64,000 bases of DNA from Ligustrum vulgare (GCA_963555705.1 OY743172.1:22629446-22693445); one strand, 5' to 3'; shown: positions 45,606 through 57,800, numbered from the stretch's first letter. Notes: generated from the letters alone by a model not told the origin. Numbers and translations: made by a program.

Positions 45606-48094
45606 GAATTCAAACTCCAACTGTTGAATTAGATGAAGTATGTGAGGATGAAGATATTGTGGAGAATAATCAGCTTATTTCGGGTGACTGGGTAGGATTG
45701 AATAATGAAATGACGGAGGAGCCTACTGAGATTATTACTCCAGAAGTTGGGATGAGGTTCTCTACTTATGATGAAGCATTTGAATTCTATAGGCAATATG
45801 CTATCAAGGTGGGGTTCCCCGTGCGCAAAAGAAACTCCAAAAAGGACGTAGATTGGAACTTGACCAATGCCACATTCACTTGCAGCCGAGAAGGGAGAAA
45901 GGCTAGTAAAAGCAATTTAATGAAACCTCAACCGACAATGCAAACGGGATGTAAGGCGAAGATGACCATTTGCTCCGATGTTTCGGGCACGTTTCTTATT
46001 ACAAGAGTTTCTCTTCAACATAATCATAAGACCAGTCCAACGAAATCAAGGTTGTATCACTGTAATCGCCAACTTAATGACCAGGTGAAACGAAAACTTG
46101 AAGTAAACGACATAGCTGGAATTGCGATGCACAAGAGTTTCAATTCTGATGTTGTTGATGCTGGAGGATATGAACAACTAGCATTCACCAAGAAGGATTG
46201 TAGGAATTATATAGATAAGGTTCGGCGATTACGACTCGGAGAAGGTGATGCCATTGCGATACAATCTTACTTTTTGAAAATGCAACAGAATTGCCCTGGT
46301 TTCTTCTTCAACTTAGATGTAGACGATGATTTTCGTTTGAAGAACGTGTTTTGGGCAGATTATAGGTGCAGACTGGCATACAAGGAATTTGGGGATGTCG
46401 TTACGTTCGACACAACTTATCTGACGAATAGGTATGATATGTCATTCGCTCCATTCGTTGGTGTTAACCATCATGGTCATTCTACATTGTTGGGCTGTGG
46501 TTTGATATCTAGTGAGGACACGGAGACCTTCGTATGGCTGTTTAAGACTTGGCTCGAATGTATGGATGGGGTAGCCCCTGATGGTATCATTACCGATCAG
46601 GACAGAGCTGTGCAGAATGCAATTGAAATTGTGTTTCCAAATACGAAGCATAGGTGGTGTTTATGGCACATTTTGAAAAAATTTCCAGAGAAATTTGGTT
46701 ATCACCCTCACAAAAAGTCAGTAATGCATGCTATACATGAAGTAGTATATGATTCCCAGATTCCGGATGAGTTCGAAAATGGTTGGGGATCGATGCTTAG
46801 TAAGTATGACTTGCATGAGCACGATTGGTTGTCAGGTTTGTACCGAGAGAGACGACGTTGGGTCCCATGCTATTTGAGAACTAGCTTTTGGGCTGGGATG
46901 TCAACCACGCAAAGAAGCGAGAGTATTAATGCTTTTTTCGACGGTTATGTCCATTCAAAAACATCTTTGAAGCAATTTGTTGAGTAGTATGAGCGAGCAT
47001 TGAGGAGCAAAGTTGAGAAAGAGTTTCACGCAGATTTCAAATCTTATGGCCAAATGGTACCTTGTTCGACTGCCTTCAGTTTGGAAAAACAATTCCAATC
47101 TGTCTACACAATTGCTAAATTCAAAGAGTTCCAATCAGAGCTGATGGGGAAGGTCTACTGCGATCTGATGTCCATATAGGAAGGATATGATGGTGTGCGA
47201 TACATAATTCGAGAGGATATCATACTAGAAGATTTTAAGAAGAGAAAGAACTTCACTGTCATATTTGATAGAAACAACTGTCAAATTGTATGCAGTTGCC
47301 ACTTGTTCGAATTTAGAGGTATCATTTGTAGACACTCCCTCTCGGTATTAATTAGAGAAAATGTTAAAGTGCTTCCGGATGGTTACATACTCAGGAGATG
47401 GAGACGAGATGTTGTCAGAGCATACACTCGCGTGAAGAGTAACTATGATGGTTCAGTTACCACTCCGACTCAGTTACGATATGACAAAGTCTGTAGAGCA
47501 TTCGAGAAAATGGCTAACTTGTTAGCGGATGATGAAGATCGCATCCAGGAGTTACTTGATTGGATAGAACTGCGTACAAATGCAATTAGTATTGGCCAAG
47601 ACAGCATTTGATTACCCTCTGATTGTGGAAATGTGGAAAAGACATCAACAAAATTATTACTAGATCCTCAGTCAAGAAAAACAAAAGGCGCTCCTAGGAA
47701 GCTGCGGAGAAAAGGTCCACTAGAAACCAAAACTACGAAAACAAAGGTATGTATTTGTACATCAATAATGTTGTGTTCATAAATGTATTATTGCAAAATT
47801 AATGATTTCGATTAATGGAACTAATCTAGTGTCAGCCGAAATCGAAGATAGGGGAGACATTGACCCAGAATTTTGATTCACATATTACCTCTTTCGCCCA
47901 CGTAATGGTACTTCAACATATTTCTTTTGATACATTATTTAATTTGTTTAATCACATAAATTCACTTCACATTACATAATGTACAGGGAGGACCAACACA
48001 ATCATGGGGTGGAGAGGTCAACTGGGTTACACCTACCTTCGGAGGTGAAGCTGTTATACCATCCTATGTACCTGAGCGTACGCTAAATAGATAA
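45606..48094 (+). pseudogene. FAR1-like MULE transposase, three in-frame stops
   Basis: The main exon opens after TGTGCAG at 45606 and stays in one frame to a donor at 47745, but with stops TAG 46985, TAG 47177 and TGA 47609. Domains in order: FAR1 zinc finger (FSTYDEAFEFYRQYA; CxC and H-N-H in LQHNHKTS, 45750-46040); MULE core with VVTFDTTYLTNRYD (first Asp), GIITDQDRA (second Asp) and KHRWCLWHI; and a SWIM finger CSCHLFEFRGIICRH (47290-47335). Two short exons, 47830-47901 and 47987-48094, would complete the C-terminus. The first stop replaces the Gln of the usual FVEQYE block. Related host proteins FHY3/FAR1 are light-signalling regulators, but the position inside a 9-bp-duplicated element marks this as a transposase. 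The first exon may be the 10 bases at 44950-44959. Confidence 0.85.
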
Positions 48095-48272
48095 TAGATC
48101 GATGAAAGTTCGAAAATCCAAATTGTTCCATTTCGTATGTTGATATTTATTATGTAATATTGAAACAGCTTTTGTTGTGACCAATTAGCGGATTCGATGA
48201 AGAATCCCTTTTGTTGATCCATTTTGTTAGTTGAATTGAATTGAATTTTTAGAAAAATTCAAAACGAATAGG

Positions 48273-48965
48273 TACTAGATTTTTGACTTCTTCATACATC
48301 TCGGCTACCTGGAGAAGTCGACCTATCGACAATGCGACAGTGATCTACGCGGGAAACGGCACAAGTTTCATGTTGGAAGCGAGCCGAGGAGACAAAGGGA
48401 TCGAACCGAATCAAAAGGATTAAGGTTTGGTGACCAAGAGCACATTCACGGCCGTAAAATCAGTGTTCACGGCCGTAACAACCCCTCGGGTCAAAAACAA
48501 GAATTTCAAGATCTTTATTCTTACGGCCGTAAGAAAATAACTCACGGTCGTAACTCCTTCTCTGGCGGAATTGAAGAACTTCAGCAATTTGATTCTTACG
48601 GCTGTGAGAATTATTGTTACGGCCGTAACTCATTAACAGAGAGTCACTTACATCCGTAAGTGACCTTGTTACGGCCGTAACATCTAATTTTCCAGATTTC
48701 GTGTTTTTGTTAATTAATTCCGTTTTTATTAAGGAGTTTGGCATCCCTTGTGGCGTTTCGAAAACCTCGGTTCTTCAATCTGCATCGTCAATTTATTACG
48801 TCATGATTGTTGGGTCCAGGTCCTATCGTCAATCTTATTTTAATTTCCAATTATGTATTCGTGTTCTTGTTATTTTTCGTGTCAGATCTGATTTAGATCT
48901 TTCCTAAGGTTTTAAATTTCGTTATTCCGCGTTTTCGACGAGATTCCCCGGCTGGGATCTCATCA
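48273..48965. mobile_element. Possible 693-bp solo-LTR-like insertion with TTACGGCCGTAA palindromes
   Basis: Flanked by ATAGG at 48268-48272 and 48966-48970. It ends GGGATCTCATCA, like a TGATG...CATCA LTR, but starts TACTAG and not TG. It holds at least six copies of TACGGCCGTAA or near variants between 48447 and 48683, and CACTTACATCCGTAAGTG, another palindrome. Base composition is clearly less AT-rich than its surroundings. The mismatch at the left end keeps confidence moderate. Confidence 0.5.
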
Positions 48966-49594
48966 ATAGGGATGCTAAGAACTCAAATTTCCTTCCAGGA
49001 AAAGTTACAGTATCACACTAATGTTTCTGCATGAGTAGTCAATTTTTAATAAATAAAATGGCAAACTAATGTTGAAGAAAATATTACATACTGCATCAAT
49101 ATCTATCATAAATCACCTGAAATTTAGAGGACATTAAATCACAATGCAAACATGCCATCAAGGACATACATAATTCACAAAATCACAATGCAAACATGCC
49201 ATGGTTGATGAGCACCAGCTAACCTTCTTGACCTAAAAATGACTGCATAGGTGAACCTGAATTTCTTTATGGATTTTGCAGGTGGTAATGCCATAAGCAT
49301 CTATAAATTTTAATCGTTGGGATTCAATACACAACAGTGATACGTAAAGGATCTGCATACAATATTTGATATGAAATCCAAACTTCATAGTTTATTAGCT
49401 TCTGGTACAACAATTCGAACCGTGAAAGCTTTTCGATCAACATTTCTAAAATAGCCGCGATACTACTAAACATAAAGTTCTAAAACTAATACAAAACACA
49501 TGAAACAACACTAGTACCTAAAATTAGATGGAAATAATCCATTGGTTATAGATGATGATAAGAAATTTAAAAACATTTTCCCAATGTCATTGTC

Positions 49595-49981
49595 TCATTC
49601 TTCCACCTTCTCCTTGCCTTTATCAGTTCGGCTTCGTTCATTGGGACGAAAGTGCACCACGGTCACTTCCACCTTTTCTTCATCTGATATACGTGCACAC
49701 GTCTTTAGTAGCTGCGATAACTGATCCGTCTCTTCTTTAACCGAGTTCTTCACTTTAGCTCGGCTGCTTGACACTTCTTCCTCCCAAACAAAAAATCGAC
49801 AATCCATCCTAGAACAAGAATAGAACAACTTCCCCAAGTACTTCGAAGACGGTTTTTCAACCTCAAGACATCTGATTACTCCTTGTCCACAAATATGGCA
49901 TATAATCTTTGTTGGACATTCACTCAACCAATGTCCCGCTTGTCGACAACCATGACAAATTCCATAGTTCTTCCCCTTCAT
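49595..49981 (-). CDS. Small CCHC + GRF-type zinc-finger protein of the MULE
   Basis: An intact 128-codon ORF starting MKGKNYGICHGCRQAGHW. Residues 9-22 form a CCHC knuckle (C9, C12, H17, C22). A GRF-like finger follows (CHICGQG at about 28-34, then YLGKLFYSCSR and MDCRFFVWEEE at about 48-69), a fold that binds single-stranded nucleic acid in other proteins. The C-terminal half is charged (RSRTDKGKEKVEE). It lies downstream of and convergent to the transposase, within the 9-bp target duplications. It could be a second MULE protein, like the accessory MURB of maize MuDR in position, but without sequence similarity that I can see. It may instead be a captured host fragment. Upstream exons were not found. 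Confidence 0.65.
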   Translation of the reverse strand: MKGKNYGICHGCRQAGHWLSECPTKIICHICGQGVIRCLEVEKPSSKYLGKLFYSCSRMDCRFFVWEEEVSSSRAKVKNSVKEETDQLSQLLKTCARISDEEKVEVTVVHFRPNERSRTDKGKEKVEE

Positions 49982-50204
49982 TTTGTTTTCTTATCAACTC
50001 AAACGTGTCAAATATAAAATAAATTGCTCAAAATTATTTCACATTTTATGTAACAATAATGTAATATAAAGCACCTGCACATGAAAACCAAAGAATGAAA
50101 TGCAAATGCTGTCTGTAATGCAAATACTTTGACAGATATCCGAAGGTAAAAAAGTCCACACATTTGACACAGTTCTACTATCTCATCCAATTTGAATTTC
50201 AAAT

Positions 50205-50590
50205 ATAGAAAACTCCAAAATCAACCATTTTCGCACACATCATGCGAAAATACCAACTGTACCAAACAATAGGTCCCAAAAAACTCCAAAAAATCAAGCA
50301 ACCAGTGACTGCATAACAATTCCAACCATACCAAACATGAAGTCCCAAAAACTCCAAAATCAAGCAAACAGTGACTGCATAATAATTCCAACCATACCAA
50401 ACATGAAGTCCCAATAACTCCAAAATCAAGAAATAACAAACTATAAATTACACAACACCCGAATATACCAACTGCGCCAAACATAAAGTCGAAATAAAAG
50501 TCCAAAATATAAACCAAAAAAAAGAGCGAACCTCACTGCATTACATTTCCAACCGTTAACAAAAAAGTCCCAACAACTAGAAAATCAAAT
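50205..50590. repeat. ~67-bp minisatellite inside the MULE
   Basis: Units beginning at about 50276 (CCCAAAAAACTCCAAAAAAT), 50343 and 50409 contain CAGTGACTGCATAA and TTCCAACCATACCAAACATG; the outer units are partial and diverged. The ORFs through this array on the minus strand, with repeated GLHVWYGWN, only reflect the repeat. Confidence 0.8.
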
Positions 50591-50946
50591 AATAAACAAC
50601 GAACTTTAAATGAAATTTGGTTTCCGACATTAAGCCACAACGAAGTCTCCATTATTGTTTATCAACATTCATCATTCATTTCATAACAGTTTTCACAGGT
50701 GAAACATAATTTCACTCTCCTATATTAATACCCTCATCATCATGCTTGAATATGATCACAAACACTAGCTTATTTCTTTTTGTTATTGAATAGGCGAATA
50801 AAAGTATAAGCAAACGGCAAACAGAACCCGAAGTGCTACAGGTAGAAGAATGTTAACTGAATTTAGCTTCTAGTTTTCGAAATAATATGGCTATCACTCC
50901 TAGAGTCAAATGTAAATTGGTGTACATAACGAATTCTTACAGTTTC

Positions 50947-50949
<3 letters not shown>

Positions 50950-50982
<33 letters not shown>
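50950..50982. repeat. Poly-A tract
   Basis: 33 consecutive A, read directly. Confidence 0.9.
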
Positions 50983-50984
<2 letters not shown>

Positions 50985-51764
50985 AGATATATTTTCATGT
51001 CAGATTTTGGAGGGCACACAAGTTGAAATGATAGAAAATAAACAACATTATTCAACCAGAAAAAAAAATTTACGTAACACTCATCGTGGATAAAAAGAAT
51101 AATCATCAGATTACAAAAAGTAATTTTTTTACAGCAAGCTAGGGTTTCGAAATTAAGAACAAGCATTTCACAAACATTGTGATATCTTCGTATAGTCTGG
51201 ACGAAGCTGAAATTTGTCATACCATTTCATAATCGGAGTACTTACCGTAGTATTCTTCGTCAATTGCCTTCTCAAGAACCGATCCTATGCTACGCACTTA
51301 AGCCAACTGCGAAATCCGAAATATAACTACAATAGTTTAGGAATGAGTTCACAAAGAATGGGAAAATAAACAAAATCGTTATACCTTAGTTGGAGAGGGA
51401 GAGATCGAAAGCTGTCGGAGCTTCTTCGCACTTTCTGAAATTTGGGAGTAGCAGGGTGAATTTGGAGACGACGCAAGCAAATTCTGAAACTTTTATGGCA
51501 ATGGAGACTTGGGAGCGGCGGATGAAAATTCTGCAATTTTTATGCCAATGGTACCGGAGTAGCAATCAGAATGTGGGGACGAAGGGTTGGGAGTGTGTGG
51601 GTGAAATTGGGGACGAGGGAAGGGAAATACTGAATTTTTTGTATTTCAAAATCATTTTGTTCTTTTCTTCCCGGTTAGGGACATTTCGGTAATTTCAATA
51701 ATGGATTGTGAACATCATTGTGACCTAAGTTGGGAACCCAGTATTATTCATCTTTTTATACGTA

Positions 51765-51791
51765 TGTGTGTGTGTGTGTGTGTGTGTGTGT
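51765..51791. repeat. (TG)n microsatellite
   Basis: About 13 TG units just outside the right target duplication of the MULE. Confidence 0.9.
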
Positions 51792-51948
51792 CAAAAATGC
51801 TACTCGTACTTAGAGCATGACCAAGAGAATGACCAAAAAATGAGTTGGCAAGTTTGTGGATATTGATTTAAAAGTTAATGTGATGTGTGAATTAATATGA
51901 TTGTGTCAACCATGCAATATGTCAAATTATATGTACCTGTAGCAGAAT

Positions 51949-51949
<1 letters not shown>

Positions 51950-51990
<41 letters not shown>
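51950..51990. repeat. (TA)n microsatellite
   Basis: About 20 AT units in intron 3 of the pseudogene, 50 bases before exon 3. Confidence 0.95.
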
Positions 51991-51994
<4 letters not shown>

Positions 51995-53004
51995 ATTTAT
52001 TCTTTTGTGACAGCAAGAGCGCCAAGAGATGGACACTACCCCCTTCTGCTTGCAATATTCCTCATCAGTCCAGCACTCCTCATTCTTGACAATATCAGCA
52101 GGCCAATTATGGCTTGGGACAATGGCAGATACGGATGAGGTCACCAGCACACGCTTAACCTCGAGTTCTTTTGCTGCCGTGAGTACATTAACAGTGCCTT
52201 CAATTGCTGGTGCCAATAGGTCATTCTTCATCAAACAATCCAAACAAAAATTACTGGAAGTCATCATGTAGCCAGATTACTGATAGAATTCATATGCATG
52301 TACAACATAGATGGGTAGAGAAAAGTTTGGTGCGACCTCAGGATCACGGACTTCATCCATAGTGCAGGGAGAAGCGAGGTGGAAGACACCAGTGGAGCCA
52401 GTGATGGCAGTGACAATGGAATCGTAGTTAAGGAGATCCATTTGGAAAAGCAGGAGACGAGATTTAGCTCCTTCAAATTCTTCCAAATGTTTTGTTTCTT
52501 TCTCATTCTCTGAGTAGCATAACAACATTAAGGGCATGTTTAGCTAAGCTTTAGTGCCTATTTTGTGTAGGTAATTTATGTGGAATTTTGGATTTTGGGG
52601 AGAATATGTGATTGAAAGTGTGAAAAGTAGTGAATCATTGAAATGCGTGTTTGAAAATGAATTTGAGGAAAAACTTGAAAAAATAGGTGGGAACAAACAA
52701 GCTCTGTTCCTAGTTAAAAAAAGCTACTTAATTTTGGGGATGCTAGGCTAAGCTTATAAATATTAAGCCTCTGTTTGGAAACTTATTATAATAAGCAATT
52801 ATTACAATTTATAATTTACATAATTTTTCAAATCACTTTTTAATCATACACATTTTCTCTCTCCAATTTTTATCCAATAAATTTACCACGAAATTTGAAA
52901 TAAATGGCAGCGGCTCATTAAATGAGCCATTTAAACTACATAATTTCCTAAATTACTTTTTAACCACACACATTTTCTCTATCCAATTTTTAACTACACA
53001 TTTT

Positions 53005-53985
53005 AGGAGTGGGCGTCGGGTGGTTCGGTTCGAGTATCTTAAGAATCGGAACCGAATCATACTTTTCGGTTCTTGTAAAATGGAACCATTCGATTCCATT
53101 GAATCGTATGAACCAAACTAGAACCAAATCATTCGGTTTTGGTTCAGTTTCGATTCTAATTCGGTTCTACAATAATAATTATTTTTCGGGGGCCTTATCG
53201 AGAAGTATCGGGCTTCGGGAGCGAGCCAACAACCTTAAATAAACTTATACCGTATATATCAAGATCAAGGATTTCGAAAATCCTTTCACCCTGAAAAAAG
53301 TATAGGATTCCCCATGAAACAGAGGATATTTATAAACCAAAATTAGAAACAAATGGCCTAGAAGGTTTTTTGTGCATGGCAAGAAGTCATACAAATAAAT
53401 TTGTATAGTAAACTTGTGAGATGAATAATAAGTTTTAAATGCATTATTATTAATTGTTTTATATTTGTATTTAAATATTTAATTAACTCCATCATGGTCA
53501 TTTACAATTTCACTTATTAATAAGTTAGTCTCATTCTATTTTCATTTACTAAGAATTTCAATCAAAGTGTGAAGTTAAAGGTTACAATGAGGTAGAGGCG
53601 TAACAAATTTCATTAAAAAAATAATAATAATAATTATTTTCACTTTATCCAAAAAATTTATAAATTCTTTTGATTTTTAGTTTTAGGACAACCAATTAAG
53701 ACCATAAAAAAAAATAAGGATTAAAGATCGGTTCTAACTTCGATTTTTTCAGTTCTACAAGCGGAACCGAGAATCGATTGATTTCGAAATCGTTGTCTTG
53801 CTTATTATTTACTATGGCTTTGATTTATTATTACTTTATTGATTTTGATCATTTAGAATTGGATTTCAAGTTAGTAACTTCTATTTTTTCCTATTTTATT
53901 TTTTAAAATCATACGGTTCGTATTTTCTCGGTTCGGTTCTATTCCGATTCGGTTATATCGATTTCGATTTTTTTGCCCACCTCTA
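53005..53985. mobile_element. Non-autonomous relative of the Ulp1-carrying MULE
   Basis: Starts AGGAGTGGGCGTCGGGTGG and ends TTTTTTGCCCACCTCTA, with ACACATTTT on both sides (52996-53004, 53986-53994). The left 560 bases match the terminal region 7946-8466 in reverse orientation. Just beyond, AATTTCAATCAAAGTGTGAAG aligns weakly with the first codons of the transposase at 7945. So it looks like an internally deleted derivative. GGTTCGGTTC-type motifs lie near both ends. An 8-base duplication with an element starting one base earlier (hAT-like) is the alternative reading. Confidence 0.75.
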
Positions 53986-54234
53986 ACACATTTTACTTAG
54001 AAAATACAAAAAACTCTTCTCTCTCCTATTTAAATAGACGCTTGTGAAAGTCTGATAGTATCCGTTTGGAAAACATATTTTTAAACATGTTTTATTTTAC
54101 ACAATTCTCCAAATCACTTTTTAACCACACACTTTCTTTCTTCATTTTTCAACCATCATTTTACCTAAAAAATATAAAAAATAAAAAAAACATGTTTTTA
54201 AACAAAAAACTTTTAAGAAAGTAAATTGCTTTTG

Positions 54235-54252
54235 ACACACACACACACACAC

Positions 54253-54336
<84 letters not shown>
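54235..54336. repeat. (AC)n then (TA)n compound microsatellite
   Basis: About 9 AC units followed after ATG by about 40 TA units. Confidence 0.95.
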
Positions 54337-54340
<4 letters not shown>

Positions 54341-54848
54341 ACATTAAATTGCTTTTGATATTAGTATATATACTAATATAAGAGCCACTTTCAAATAAAT
54401 AAACTTTGTTAAATAAGTGTGTGTTTGGTATTGTTTAAAAAAAGTTTTTTTGAAATGAATAGTGATTTTTAGGGGAATCTATGGTTGAGATTTGGTTGAA
54501 AAGTAAAAAATTATAGGTTTGACTTTAAATGGATAGCTGAGATTGAGTACTGTAGAGAGAAATTTTTAAAGTGAATCAAACAAGAGCTAAGGGCATCTCC
54601 AATGCACCTCTAAAATGGAGTTTCACACCATTTTGCAGTTGATTTCTTGCTCCAACCGGACTGCAATTGGAATGCCATTTTGCAGATTGTGAACAGTGGG
54701 ATGCCATATATGGCGTCTCACTGTTCATATGCCGTTCCTTTTGAAGTTTTTTTTAATTCCATTTTTGTCCTTTTTTTTTTTAAATACCAAATTTGTTTCT
54801 TCCATTCATGTCCATTGTTCATTTTTTTGTTATTATTTTGTTTGGTTA

Positions 54849-57800
54849 TATAGCGACCCAGAATTTTTACGCAATAAATAATTATTTTAATATTTAGAAA
54901 ATTGAGTCGCTATTGTTTTGAAATTAATGCCGCGACGGATTCGTCTAGCCAAGTCAAGAAATATCGAATTTGTTCGATTTTAAATTAAAATCCGAATTTC
55001 TAAAATTATATTGTTTTAATTATTTATTCTCAAATGTATTTTCAGTCCAAAATATATCTGTTTTAAATACGTTTTCTAATCAAAGTTAGTCAAATTTTTA
55101 GTTAATTATACCTAAACTAATTCTTACTAAAATAATTCCCCTTTTTCTTTTCTCTCCCACCCATCCATCAAAATATTATGAGACATAATCATTCACACGC
55201 ACAAACCAAATTTCTCATACTTTACTCCATTCTTTTCCACTAATCTAAAATTTTTCCTTTTCTTTCCATTACTTATTCATTATCTCCACCATTTCCGCCA
55301 CTTTCATCCTCAAGACATCATCATCACCAAACCAACTAATTATTCCCCATGTCTCCCACTTTTCTCTCCAATAAATCACCATCACGACAATCACTATAAT
55401 TATCATCAATCCACAAGCTTTGCCTCAACTCCAAAACCGGCCATTTACCTATGCTGCAACCACCAATGCAGCCACCACAGATGTTGCCTTCCATCCTCAC
55501 CACCCCAGTGCAGCTCAATCTGCAATCAGTCTCCAACCATCAACAAAAAGGGTAATGTTAAACACCCAATTCACCAAAGCTGTTGATTCACCATCATTTT
55601 CAAATCAGCATCATCATCACCGGACACCACCAATTCACAGCAAATTCACTACCAATTCACTGCTCAATTCAAGAAATCATCTCCATGACTCCCAATCGAA
55701 CAAACCAAACACTGCCTCAACCAATTTTGATCAAGCAGACACCATCACTGCTGAATCACCCTCACCTCATTGCAATCAACCACAGTATTCATCATTTCAT
55801 CATCGATCAAACCATCACCGGAAATTAACCCAACCACAGTCACCACCCATCAATCGAACCTCAAATCAAACCAACTGCAGCACCGTCCATATCCATCACC
55901 AACACTGCTGTAGCGCAACCACCACCATTTCCCAAACCGTCACACGCCACCCACAACCGCCTACTGCCCAAATCAATCATCCAAAATAAAAACCCAAACC
56001 AAGAAATAGATGAAGCCCAGTTACTCACCTTGACTGCCGCCATCTTAACCGGATTTTGGTCGGAAGAACTGCGAACCCTAGCTTCGGTTTCACCCTAAAA
56101 TTGCCCCCAAATCAGCCCAGAAACTATCCTATTTTGCACCCTCTCCACTCCTCGTAACCAGCGCCGGCGAAATCACCGGCAGAACACCTCGCTCGTGGCC
56201 TGGCGTCGCTGCGTCTCCTCCATCTCCGTCGCCATCCTCTGTCTCTTCTCTCGATCAGAAATGAAGAGAGAAATGATATTTTTAAAATTAATATTTTGAT
56301 TTCGAGAATTTGCACTTTGGTCCTTGAAGTTTTAAAGTTATTTCAAACCAGTCCCTATGTTTTAAAAATGTTTTATTTCAGTCCTTTCAGCTTTTAAACT
56401 TATCAATTTCAGCCCTTAAGTTTTAAATGAGTTTAATCAGTCCCTCATTTTTAAAATCTATTATTCAGTCCCTGCTGATTTACTTTATTTTGATTTTAAA
56501 ACCCAACTTTTGAAAATATTCATTTTAGTCCCTCAACTATCAAAAGTATTCATTTTAATCCCTCAACTTTCAAAAGTATTCATTTTAGTCCCTTAACTTT
56601 CAAAACATCAATTTTAGTCTTCAAATTATAATTTATCATTTTGAACTATATATTCGATAGACTAAAGTGACTTATTGGCTAAGATGAAGCGTACGGAGAA
56701 TTTAAAGAAATTGAAGTCATTCCCGCTCAACTTTGCACTCGTCGGATTTGAGGTAGACTCGCACTTATTAATTGATTTAAATTATGATTTCATATGAATG
56801 TCATGTGACTTGTGAAAGTCAATTTTTAAGAAAAGCAAGTATGTTGTTATGAAAGGTAAATATACCTTATGTTGTTATGAAAAGTAAGTATGTTTTTATG
56901 AAAAGAAAATATACTTTATGTTTTTACGAAAAGTAAGTATACCCTATGCTTCACGAAAATGTTTTTTTGGATCATTGCTATGAAATCAATCTACCAAGAT
57001 TGTTTTGGGTCCCATATGATAAGTTATGATATGTTAAGGGGACCGGAGTTTTAGTAGCGCTACACATAAGAATTCTTGCCACGAAGTTCGGTAACATTCT
57101 TGTGTCTCCTATGTTTATGAGGATTTGCCACGAAGTTCGGTAAAATTCCTGTGTTTCCATATGTTTATGAGGATTTACCACCTAAGTTCGGTAAAATTCC
57201 TGTCGCATATGTTTATGAGGATTTCGATCCTATCTTATGTTATGATGCAATTGATCCCTATGAATTTCAAAAATTATGCTTGGTATACTTACTGTGATTT
57301 TACTGTTATTATGATTTTACTGCATAAGAATTCTTGCCACCTAAGTTCGGTAAAGTTCTTGTATGTTTATGAGGATTTAAATCCTATCTTATGTTATGCT
57401 TTCAAAAGAAATTATGCTTGGCATAATTAAAATGTTTTTATAAGTATATGGTTTTCAAAGAGATGTTTTCAAAGAGATGTTTTCAAAGAGTTGTTTTCAA
57501 AGAGCTGTTTTCAAAGAGCTGTTTTCAAAGTGATGTTTTCAAAGAGCTGTTTTCAAAGAGCTATTTTCAAAAGAGCTGTTTTCAAAGAGCTGTTTTCAAA
57601 GAACTATTTTCAAAGAGATGTTTTCAAAGAGCTGTTTTCAAAGAGCTATTTTCAAAGAGCATATGATTTGCAAAATATGTCCCGTGCTGTAATGCACAAT
57701 ATGAGTTTTATCAAGAGCAGTTTTATAAAGAAACTCTATCAATGCCCGTTTTATAAAGAGCCGGGATTTATGTGTTTAATCATCTTATAAATTAAATTAA

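Larger units (their letters stand above)
44425..51749 (+). mobile_element. 7.3-kb FAR1-type Mutator-like element in intron 3
   Basis: Ends: CAATAACGCTAGGTTCCCAA at the left and, as reverse complement, GAATAATACTGGGTTCCCAA at the right; weaker similarity continues for about 40 bases. A perfect 9-base duplication ATCTTTTTA lies at 44416-44424 and 51750-51758. The element interrupts intron sequence that is continuous in the intact gene (near 33170-33240). It carries a FAR1-like transposase gene (plus) and a zinc-finger ORF (minus), converging. An LTR-like insertion lies between them. Confidence 0.88.

Noticed and set aside
45606..47611. Stop-codon readthrough or recoding in the FAR1-like ORF
   Set aside because: Three stops of two kinds in a transposon copy are more simply explained by mutation.
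45606..48094. Host FAR1/FHY3 transcription factor gene
   Set aside because: It lies between terminal inverted repeats with a perfect 9-bp target duplication and is broken.
50199..50517. Repetitive minus-strand ORFs with GLHVWYGWN
   Set aside because: They are translations of the ~67-bp minisatellite; no conserved domain.
55420..55989. 189-codon plus-strand ORF rich in His, Thr, Asn and Ser
   Set aside because: It lies inside the LTR-type insertion 54849-58205, is made of simple CAT/CCA/ACC-rich sequence, is also open in other frames and has no domain.
57451..57660. CRISPR-like array
   Set aside because: Head-to-tail 14-mers without spacers in a plant genome; a plain minisatellite.
57448..57790. 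Two overlapping ORFs with repeated CFQRAVFKELFSKS-like phrases
   Set aside because: They are a reading of a 14-bp minisatellite, which opens all frames in turn.
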